From positions 1 through 20,182 of the forward strand of contig JAVBKP010000042.1 of NCBI GenBank assembly GCA_031553975.1: a stretch of DNA of 20,182 bases. The letters run 5' to 3'. Within the stretch, counting starts at the first letter, position 1. Every line of letters starts with the position of its first letter. Below, piece after piece: positions 13,884 to 20,182 of the stretch. The notes beneath the pieces were generated by a model. The model ran no database searches. It was not told the origin of the DNA and was given only the letters and a program-made list of their open reading frames with translations. The DNA is from JAVBKP01 sp031553975. GTDB lineage: Bacteria; Bacillota; Clostridia; Peptostreptococcales; Anaerovoracaceae. The translations under genes were made by a program, and so were the position numbers.

Positions 13884-15647
13884 ATGGCTGAGCAAAGGTA
13901 CACCAGGCAGGAGAGAGATCTCGCCAAAGAAGTAAATTTATATGAATATCTTAGAAGTCGTGGACATGAGATGGAAAAGAACGGACGTGAATACCAATTG
14001 AAGGCTCATGACAGTTTTAAGATAAGGGAAGACGGTGAATGGTTCTGGCACTCAAAAGGCATTGGAGGCAAAAACCCTATTGATGCAGTAAGAGGGCTAG
14101 AGGGTATGGGTCTAATTGAAGCAGTGAAAGATTTGGCAGCTTATGCAAAAGGCAATACGGTTAATAGCTCATTTGAAGAGAGGGTGAAACATGCGCCTAA
14201 AGAGAGAGAGAGAGAAGAATTCCAACTTCCTGAAAAGAACAAAAATTATAAGAGAACATTTGAATATTTACATCGAATAAGAGGGATTAGTGCAGAATTA
14301 GTAATTGACTGCATGGAGAAAAATCTGATTTATGAAAGTAAAAAATATAGCAATGTAGTATTTGTAGGGCAGGCCGATGAGCAGGGCAATGTGAAATTTG
14401 CCAGTTTACGTGGCACATATACTAATGCAAATAAGCCTTTCAGAGGTGATGTGACCGGTTCTGACAAGAATTATAGCTTTGCGCTACCAGGGAATAATGA
14501 GAAATTGTATGTATTTGAAAGTCCGATTGATGCGTTATCCCATGCGACAATCCAGAAAATGGATGAAGTTGCAAATTGGAAAAATGTACATAGATTATCA
14601 TTAAGTGGGACATCAAATGTAGCATTAGAAGCTTATCTTGAGCGCCATCCAGAGGTGGAAAGTATATCCCTCTGCTTAGACCATGATGAACCAGGACAAA
14701 AGAGAGCAGAGAAAATTGCTGAGCAATTTAAAGGTAAATATGAAGTAAAAATTGAGATGCCTAAAGGAAAAGATGTTAATGAAGACCTGTGTACAAAGCT
14801 ACAGGGAGCAAGAGCAATGAATCATCTTGAGCAAGCAGGGGCAGAGGTGCAAGACAAACAAGAAAAGGAGGACATTTTTGCAAAATTGGAGATAGGTGTA
14901 AAAAATGTATTTACTAGTGAAAACTACACTAACTTTTTAAAGTTTCTGTCAAAATTCAATAAGTATACAGCAAGAAATCTTATCTTAATACAGCAACAAC
15001 TTCCTACGGCAACTCTGACAACGGGGTTTGTTGAATGGAGAGACACCTTTGGGCGAACCATAAAGCCAGGGGAAAATGGGCTAAAAATTCTGAAACCCAA
15101 AGTAAAGACTGTAAAGTTGCCAGTAACAAAAATTGACGAGAAGACAGGAGAAGAAGTTCAAACTTTCGTAGAACATAAAGAAAAGAACGGCTATACGGTT
15201 GTATCAGTATTTGATATCAGCCAAACAGAGGGGAGAGAACTCCCTACATTAGTAAAAGAGTTAGCAGGGACAAAAGAAGGGATAGTCGATATACTAAATG
15301 CTATAAAAGTAGTCTCACCAGTACCAATTATTTATATGAACATAGACTCAGGGGCTAAAGGATATTATTCTCCAAATAAAAAAATGATAGCCATCCAAGA
15401 AGGCATGAGTGATATACAGACAGTAAAAACTGCAATTCATGAGCTGACTCATGCTAAGTTACATTCGACTGCAAGTAAAAATGACACAGATGATGTGAGG
15501 AGAATACAAGAGGTGCAGGCGGAATCAGTAGCTTTTGCGGTAGCAAGCCACTTTGATATTGATACATCAGAGTATAGCTTTCCATACATAGCTAGTTGGA
15601 CGCGTGGGGTACTTTTGGGGTGGAAAGTCGGCGTCTGGATGGAATAA
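13884..15647 (+). CDS. DUF3991/TOPRIM protein with ArdC/ImmA-like metalloprotease domain, C-terminus replaced
   Basis: ATG 13884 has the SD AAAGGA; an upstream in-frame TTG at 13857 does not. The 587-residue protein starts with a CHC2/DUF3991-type region (EVNLYEYLRSRGHE, HSKGIGG, RTFEYLHRIRGIS). A TOPRIM domain with catalytic Glu212 (VFESPIDA) and Asp266-His-Asp268 (CLDHDEPG) follows. The second half is ArdC/LtrC-like, with a zinc protease motif HELTH (519-523) and a downstream Glu-rich helix. Such proteins are carried by conjugative elements and are thought to handle or protect single-stranded DNA on entry. After PYIASW (about 15599) the expected C-terminus is missing; the last ~15 residues are NlpC/P60 DNA read in the wrong frame. 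Confidence 0.85.
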   Translation: MAEQRYTRQERDLAKEVNLYEYLRSRGHEMEKNGREYQLKAHDSFKIREDGEWFWHSKGIGGKNPIDAVRGLEGMGLIEAVKDLAAYAKGNTVNSSFEERVKHAPKEREREEFQLPEKNKNYKRTFEYLHRIRGISAELVIDCMEKNLIYESKKYSNVVFVGQADEQGNVKFASLRGTYTNANKPFRGDVTGSDKNYSFALPGNNEKLYVFESPIDALSHATIQKMDEVANWKNVHRLSLSGTSNVALEAYLERHPEVESISLCLDHDEPGQKRAEKIAEQFKGKYEVKIEMPKGKDVNEDLCTKLQGARAMNHLEQAGAEVQDKQEKEDIFAKLEIGVKNVFTSENYTNFLKFLSKFNKYTARNLILIQQQLPTATLTTGFVEWRDTFGRTIKPGENGLKILKPKVKTVKLPVTKIDEKTGEEVQTFVEHKEKNGYTVVSVFDISQTEGRELPTLVKELAGTKEGIVDILNAIKVVSPVPIIYMNIDSGAKGYYSPNKKMIAIQEGMSDIQTVKTAIHELTHAKLHSTASKNDTDDVRRIQEVQAESVAFAVASHFDIDTSEYSFPYIASWTRGVLLGWKVGVWME

Positions 15648-15771
15648 TAGCTGGGGCGCTAGCACACTGGTCACTGCGCCTGGAAGTGAGAAAACGAATA
15701 CCTATCAACCATTTGGACTTGATTGTAGTGGATTTGTTGATTGGGTTTATAAAACCGCAGGAGTTGGCAAT
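15592..15771 (+). pseudogene. NlpC/P60 (C40) peptidase fragment
   Basis: In the frame of GTG 15604 the bases from 15592 read LVGRVGYFWGGKS and then PFGLDCSGFVDWVY. This is the start of the catalytic domain of the NlpC/P60 cell-wall hydrolases carried by conjugative elements, including the active Cys in DCSG. The later His and third catalytic residue are absent, as are any signal peptide, start and ribosome site. It is a fragment of about 175 bases, in frame with the following SSB piece and overlapping the end of the toprim gene in another frame. It cannot be an active enzyme. Confidence 0.75.
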
Positions 15772-16047
15772 ATGCTAGCTATATCCGATGGAGAGAATAA
15801 AACCACATTCATTGATGTTACTGCATGGGGAAATCTGGCAGAGGTAATAGGTCAGTATCTAGCTAAAGGTGACGAGCTCTACATTGAAGGCGAGCTAAGA
15901 AACAAAGATATTTCTATAGGGGGAGGGGAAGGAAAAACAATGCAGGGGGTGTATATACTCATAACTCAGATAAAATTTACTCACGGCAAAGCTAAGTCCA
16001 AGAGCGAAGATGAAGAGCCTGATGCGCGGGAAGTTGAGGTTGAATAA
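15772..16047 (+). CDS. ssb: Single-stranded DNA-binding protein, N-terminally truncated (fused to NlpC fragment)
   Basis: ATG 15772 follows AGGAG at 8 bases, so a 91-residue product can be made. GENKTTFIDVTAWGNLAE, GQYLAKGDELYIEGELRN and VYILITQIKF match the second half of an SSB OB fold. The first ~30-35 residues of a normal SSB are missing, and the acidic tail lacks the usual DDDIPF tip. Translation from GTG 15604 instead would give a 147-residue NlpC-SSB fusion. Loss of the first strands makes normal DNA binding doubtful. The stop overlaps the next start (TAATG, 16045-16049), so it is coupled to the Tad-like operon. Confidence 0.65.
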   Translation: MLAISDGENKTTFIDVTAWGNLAEVIGQYLAKGDELYIEGELRNKDISIGGGEGKTMQGVYILITQIKFTHGKAKSKSEDEEPDAREVEVE

Positions 16048-16709
16048 TGGCACGAAGCTTTATTGAACGAGCTAGATTCAAAGAAAATCTTATGGGAATA
16101 ATCGGGATAGCACTGATAATTCTAGTAGCTATAGCGGTGTTTTTCTGGGTTAACGGTGGCGAGGAGAAGCTTTATTATAAAGACGTAATAGTGCTGAAAA
16201 GTGACACCCCAGCACATACGGTTATCACAGAAGATATGATAACAACTAAAAAGATTGAAAAATCAGCATTAATAGAAAATGTTATTGTTAGTTCAGATCA
16301 GATTGTTGGAAAAGAATCAGTTACTTTTTTACCGATGAATTTGCAGCTTAGCACTATGTTTTTCTTGGACCCTGGCATGGTAGTAGGCGATGGCATGTAT
16401 GTATTTCCCCTCCCACAAGAATGGTTATATGCAATGCCACAAACGCTTAGGCGGGGAGATACAGTATATTTTTATCCCGTTGCAGGCGAGGAAGCAGAAG
16501 CAGGCACGAAAGTGAGTACATACGTAACAAGCGCTAAGGTTGCCTTTGTAAAGGATTCATCTAACAAAGAGGTAGTAGATATGTCAGAAGAGCGATTAGA
16601 TGCATCAGGGACAGCGACACGCATCGAGATTGTGATTGATGATAGTATATATAAAATTTTAAAAAATGGATTTGATAATGGTGAGAAATACATTGTTACA
16701 TATCAATAA
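16047..16709 (+). CDS. SAF-domain membrane protein, CpaB/RcpC-like
   Basis: The 220-residue protein has a cytoplasmic start, one N-terminal membrane helix (GIIGIALIILVAIAVFFWV) and an exposed SAF domain (DVIVLKSDTPAHTVITEDMI). A beta-rich C-terminal part ends IDDSIYKILKNGFDNGEKY. CpaB/RcpC proteins of Tad systems have this design and are thought to act in the envelope near the outlet or wall. The start overlaps the SSB stop, and the next gene follows after 17 bases with a strong SD. It is shorter than many CpaB proteins (about 250-300). The family call rests on SAF motif, topology and neighbours. Confidence 0.7.
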   Translation: MARSFIERARFKENLMGIIGIALIILVAIAVFFWVNGGEEKLYYKDVIVLKSDTPAHTVITEDMITTKKIEKSALIENVIVSSDQIVGKESVTFLPMNLQLSTMFFLDPGMVVGDGMYVFPLPQEWLYAMPQTLRRGDTVYFYPVAGEEAEAGTKVSTYVTSAKVAFVKDSSNKEVVDMSEERLDASGTATRIEIVIDDSIYKILKNGFDNGEKYIVTYQ

Positions 16710-16726
16710 AAGAAAGGGGAGGTGTT

Positions 16727-17521
16727 ATGAAAGTAATAACCATGGTGGGCGCTGATCATAAAGTTGGAACTACGCAGATTACCCAGTCCATAGCAGAAAT
16801 GATGGCTAGACTATATCCGCAAAAGAAGGTACTTAGGCTGCCACTTGATGGCAATCGAGGGACTGAGTATATCAACCAGAAATTCCTGCACTGTATAGAT
16901 CATATACGTGCTAAGGTGCTGTCTGAGGTAATAACTGTGGAGGAGCTGCTAGAAGCATGTAATTTATATAATGGGGTGTATTGTCTGCAAGGAACTAGAG
17001 TGACAGATTCAAACCAGCTTTACAATGTTGAGTTTGTTGAGAAATTACTAGGCCTTGCGAAAAAGCATTTTGATTTGATAATCATTGATGCAGGAGCAAA
17101 TTGCTTTGCAGGACTGTCCATTGGTGCCATGAGGGCCAGCGAAATAAGAATTTTAGTAAGTACGCAGCAGCATCTAGCAAGTAGAAACTTCGATCTAAAA
17201 AAAATGAATATTTTCTCTAGGCTCGAGATTGAATTTAGCAGCATGTTAATTAACAAATACGTTATTAACAGTGATTTGCTAGATTCATTTGAGATTAATC
17301 AAAAGTATGGGTTAGAGGTCTTGGGAGAAATGCCAATGCTAGAAATTGATGGATGGGTATCTGAGGTAGAGAGAAAAAGCTTATTACATTTCGACGAAAA
17401 GTTCTCAAGACAAATACAAGAAATTTGCGTAAAGCTAGCAGAAATTTGTGGATTTGACCAAGTGGAAATAGGCAAAAAGGATACATTTTTCGGAAGACTT
17501 ATGAAAGGGGTGAGAACGTGA
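16727..17521 (+). CDS. ParA/MinD-like protein, second TadZ/CpaE-like ATPase
   Basis: The 264-residue protein opens MKVITMVGADHKVGTTQIT (P-loop 8-16) and carries FDLIIIDAGAN (115-125), a ParA/MinD switch region, and a late strand VLGEMPMLE. The P-loop keeps a signature Lys (HKVGTT) but lacks the Lys directly before Thr-Thr. It has no receiver-like domain, unlike the 399-residue TadZ-like protein upstream. The SD GGGGAGG fits ATG 16727. Its stop overlaps the GTG of the TadA-like gene (GTGA, 17518-17521). It probably positions the secretion machine or marks its assembly site at the membrane. Confidence 0.75.
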   Translation: MKVITMVGADHKVGTTQITQSIAEMMARLYPQKKVLRLPLDGNRGTEYINQKFLHCIDHIRAKVLSEVITVEELLEACNLYNGVYCLQGTRVTDSNQLYNVEFVEKLLGLAKKHFDLIIIDAGANCFAGLSIGAMRASEIRILVSTQQHLASRNFDLKKMNIFSRLEIEFSSMLINKYVINSDLLDSFEINQKYGLEVLGEMPMLEIDGWVSEVERKSLLHFDEKFSRQIQEICVKLAEICGFDQVEIGKKDTFFGRLMKGVRT

Positions 17522-18933
17522 ATAAAGAGGCCCATGCATTTGAACTAAATCAGTATATTGGTGCACAAAGTACTAGAAAAGGAAAAGAAGACGAGTTTTC
17601 TGATGGTGACATGAAGGAATTTATGGAGGTGTGCAAAGAAATAGATACGTCAATCGAAAAATTTGAAAGTAAAGAATGCCAGCAAGAGGTCGCACTTGAA
17701 CGCAAAAGAAAAGCGATTATAGGTGCACCTGAGCAGGTGAATTTTTATAAAAATAAAATTGGTGAATTCATCTTGAAACTTGAAATAGCAAATACAAAAT
17801 ATCCGCCCTGGTATAAAAACTTGGAAGAAGCCATATTTGAGGAAACCCATGGGATGTGCGGTATTAGTGAATGGCTAAAAGGCAATGATGAGGGCTTAAA
17901 GAAAAGTAGCTCCGCTAAGATCATTGGGGATAATATATATTATCTAATCAATGGAAAGCAATCCATCAGGAAGCAGAAGATTAGCCAAGGACGAAGAAAT
18001 CAGCTTAAAACAGCATTGTTAATGGATACACCTCAAAAACGTCTTAACGATCCATACCATGAAGTATATTTAAATGATGGCACTAGGGTAACAATTTTCA
18101 ATGAGGGCATGACAAAAAAAGGACAGGACTGTATCGTATTTAGAAAGTACATAATCCCTGACTATACTTTTGAGCAGCAAGCAGAACTGGGGACTATACC
18201 ATATGAGGCAATTCCACTATTTCAGTCCATGATAAAGGTTGGGTTTAATGTAGTATTTGCAGGTGCAGTGAGGACAGCAAAAACTACATTTTTGACCACA
18301 TGGCAGATGTATGAAGATCCATCACTAGAAGGAGTCCTAATAGAGACGGATCCCGAGATACCATTGCACAAATTAATGCCGACTGTGCCAATCATGCAAT
18401 TAGTACCAGATGAAGAAGCTTATGAGCAGGTAATACGAAATGTAATGAGATCTGATGCAGACTATATTATCTCGGCCGAAGCAAGGGATGGCAAAGTATT
18501 AAACTTAGCTGTTGATTCTGCTAATAAGGGTACTAGGCGTAGCAAAATGACAATGCACATTACTGATATTGAGCATATATGTGAAGATATCACTGAGAAG
18601 ATAATAAAAGAATATGGGGGCGATTTTCAAACAACGCTAATGAAAGTAGCAAGAAGTTTCCATTATGTTTTCGGATTTGTCCAGCTACCAGACAAGTCAA
18701 AAAAGCGTTTAAAAGCAATATGGGAAGTTGGATATGATTATGAAAATCGAAAACCATGCCTACAGCAGATTTGCAAATATAACTATGAATCTGATGACTG
18801 GTCATGGATCTACCATATTGGTAAGGATAAAGAGGTAATAGGAGAGGAGGAAGATTACCAGGCGTTTTTGACATTTAAAGAATTACTCCAAAAACTTGGT
18901 GAGTCCAAATCAAGTGGTGAGGCAGATGGGTGA
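17518..18933 (+). CDS. TadA/VirB11-like secretion ATPase
   Basis: GTG 17518 has the SD AAAGGGG at 7 bases. The 471-residue product has a charged N-terminal ~160 residues, then a VirB11/TadA ATPase. It shows the P-loop GAVRTAKTT (249-257; the Gly before Lys is Ala), acidic strand VLIETDPE, 'DYIISAEARDGKVLNL' in place of the usual GExRG Walker B, and a His box MTMHITD (His347). TadA hexamers power assembly of Flp-type pili or related secretion. The changed P-loop and Asp box are odd for a motor, but the catalytic Lys remains. The gene overlaps its neighbours on both sides (GTGA before; 8 bases after), so it is the core of a tightly coupled operon. Confidence 0.82.
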   Translation: MNKEAHAFELNQYIGAQSTRKGKEDEFSDGDMKEFMEVCKEIDTSIEKFESKECQQEVALERKRKAIIGAPEQVNFYKNKIGEFILKLEIANTKYPPWYKNLEEAIFEETHGMCGISEWLKGNDEGLKKSSSAKIIGDNIYYLINGKQSIRKQKISQGRRNQLKTALLMDTPQKRLNDPYHEVYLNDGTRVTIFNEGMTKKGQDCIVFRKYIIPDYTFEQQAELGTIPYEAIPLFQSMIKVGFNVVFAGAVRTAKTTFLTTWQMYEDPSLEGVLIETDPEIPLHKLMPTVPIMQLVPDEEAYEQVIRNVMRSDADYIISAEARDGKVLNLAVDSANKGTRRSKMTMHITDIEHICEDITEKIIKEYGGDFQTTLMKVARSFHYVFGFVQLPDKSKKRLKAIWEVGYDYENRKPCLQQICKYNYESDDWSWIYHIGKDKEVIGEEEDYQAFLTFKELLQKLGESKSSGEADG

Positions 18934-19861
18934 TTTAAATGTTAATGATCTTTTCTTTACTGTGGTAGCAGTAATTTTATCAATAAGTATTTTTCTTATA
19001 TTTAGAAAGTACATAATGGCATTGGTGAAGAGAATATCAAGACGGTTTAATCAAAATCAGACATCGTCAAAAGTAGCCGAGCACCTACAGCGCTTGGTTA
19101 ATGCTACTAGTAGTAAAGATAATCCGCAAATTGACACTCTCATAGTTACAACATTGGTACTGTTTGTACCTATAGCTATACTGCTTACCCGCCAAGGATA
19201 TGGGCTGATGGGAATAGTAATGGCAGCATTGATCGCGTTTATGCCATATTGCAACTTGTGGATTAGGTTATCAAGAAGGCGAACGAAAGCTAGTTTTGAG
19301 GGAGAGAAAGTAATTGCAGAACTGCTCAATCAATACAAAATGAATTATTTCAATATGCCACAGGCTATTGAAGTATGCGTTGTACATCTGGTGGATGCTC
19401 CGATCTGCAGGCAAATATTTTTCAAGATGTCTTTGAGGTTGAAGAAAACGAAGAACGATGATGAAATAAGAAAAATCATTGATGAACTGGCATATGGCGT
19501 GAATACGCAGTGGGCAAAAATGCTAGCCAATAATATGGTGCTTGCTATTTCTGATAGTGTAGAGGTAACAGAGGGCTTGGAAGACATACTTGCTGATTGT
19601 AAAGAAATTGCTGAGTTAATTGAAACAGGTAAAAGAAAAAATTCAGAACCTACAATAATGATTTTCTTTCTGCCGCCCATACTTTATATTGGACTAGCCT
19701 ATATGTCAATGAAGTCCATGGATGGGATGACGTTAAAGACCATAATTGGGTATCAATTATTTACGCCAAATGGTGTGATTATGTTTATGCTAGCAATAAT
19801 CACTAGTTTTATAAACTATGCGCTTATAAGTTTAATTGGTCAACGCAAATACGATTTCTAG
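18926..19861 (+). CDS. TadB-like inner-membrane platform protein (T2SS F domain)
   Basis: ATG 18926, eight bases inside the TadA-like gene, has GGTGAGG just upstream and gives 311 residues. The protein has an N-terminal helix (FFTVVAVILSISIFLIF), a basic cytoplasmic loop, a central pair of helices (TLVLFVPIAILL, GIVMAALIAFMPY), a long cytoplasmic helical region (about 125-245) and two C-terminal helices (IMIFFLPPILYIGLAYM, IMFMLAIITSF). This is the layout of TadB/TadC/GspF proteins that pass force from the ATPase to the pilus or secretin. Its stop at 19859-19861 lies 15 bases before the next candidate start. Confidence 0.75.
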   Translation: MGDLNVNDLFFTVVAVILSISIFLIFRKYIMALVKRISRRFNQNQTSSKVAEHLQRLVNATSSKDNPQIDTLIVTTLVLFVPIAILLTRQGYGLMGIVMAALIAFMPYCNLWIRLSRRRTKASFEGEKVIAELLNQYKMNYFNMPQAIEVCVVHLVDAPICRQIFFKMSLRLKKTKNDDEIRKIIDELAYGVNTQWAKMLANNMVLAISDSVEVTEGLEDILADCKEIAELIETGKRKNSEPTIMIFFLPPILYIGLAYMSMKSMDGMTLKTIIGYQLFTPNGVIMFMLAIITSFINYALISLIGQRKYDF

Positions 19862-19876
19862 AAAGTAGGTGATACC

Positions 19877-20182
19877 ATAGAAAAACAAATTTTTTATATA
19901 TGCACAGGTTGCATAACAATACTAGCTGTTACTTTGATAGCAAGAGCTTTTTTGATGCCCAAAAAAGGATTTTTGAAGGTCGTACTGGGAAGCAGCAGTA
20001 TATCAAAGGACGCGTTCAATACTGTAGGTTTGAATATATCACTAAAGGCGTATATGCGCATTAGATATGCTACAGGAATAGTTCTAGTCGTACTTTCCGT
20101 GATTTCTTTCTTGCAAGAAATGCAACTTGACAAATTTGCTTTAAAAATGCTGATTCTACTGATATTGTATATAATTACATTT
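19877..20182 (+). CDS. TadC-like membrane protein, N-terminal part (runs off window; possible AUA start)
   Basis: The frame is open for 102 codons from 19877 to the right edge. A very good SD (AGTAGGTGAT, 19864-19873) is followed after 3 bases by ATA, not ATG. The next in-frame starts (TTG 19934, ATG 19955) would remove the first membrane helix (FYICTGCITILAVTLIARAF). A second helix is ATGIVLVVLSVISFL and a third is LKMLILLILYIITF. Position after TadB and topology suggest TadC, the second platform protein. Either AUA is the real start or a base error changed ATG to ATA. Function rests on position, since the window shows only the N-terminal third. Confidence 0.6.
   Translation, partial: MEKQIFYICTGCITILAVTLIARAFLMPKKGFLKVVLGSSSISKDAFNTVGLNISLKAYMRIRYATGIVLVVLSVISFLQEMQLDKFALKMLILLILYIITF

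Overview
The window looks like chromosomal DNA of a low-GC Gram-positive bacterium (Bacillota, most likely Clostridia). Signs are strong purine-rich Shine-Dalgarno (SD) sites, T-rich intrinsic terminators, WxL/DUF916 surface proteins, and mobile-element gene families typical of gut Firmicutes. Exact taxonomy cannot be read from the sequence.

Region 1 (1-6210): the tail of a DUF6551/ParB-like mobile-element gene, then a defence-island-like stretch. It holds an AAA ATPase coupled by a 4-base overlap to a small PD-(D/E)XK-like protein (1251-2773), and a 1005-residue protein joining a WYL-like N-terminus, an SF1 helicase and a DUF2726/Vsr-like nuclease end (3190-6207). Frame-broken gene remnants lie before and between them (780-1211, 2810-3015, 3042-3152).

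Region 2 (6210-10292): a three-gene cell-surface operon: WxL protein, DUF916-type WxL-interacting membrane protein, and a large beta-helix-like protein with a C-terminal WxL domain. A promoter with a perfect inverted repeat at the expected transcription start precedes it. A 5'-truncated feoB remnant faces it (10327-11193, minus).

Region 3 (11200-20182): a mobile-element-like module. It begins with a small DNA-methyltransferase-like gene, a minus-strand transcription unit with RNA structure and a possible small peptide, and a 31-residue membrane protein; near-identical terminators lie on both sides of this set. Next come a TadZ-like gene, tandem 24-bp repeats, a TOPRIM/ArdC-like protein cut off at its C-terminus, a short NlpC/P60 fragment and an SSB missing its N-terminus. 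A tightly packed Tad-type secretion operon follows: SAF/CpaB-like, TadZ/ParA-like, TadA-like ATPase, TadB-like, TadC-like (running off the window).

The most notable points are: the Tad-like machine with three degenerate P-loops next to DNA-processing proteins; the toprim/NlpC/SSB three-way join; the ATPase-nuclease pair; and the structured minus-strand unit at 11861-12169. No tRNA, rRNA, CRISPR array, transposase, integrase or relaxase was seen.
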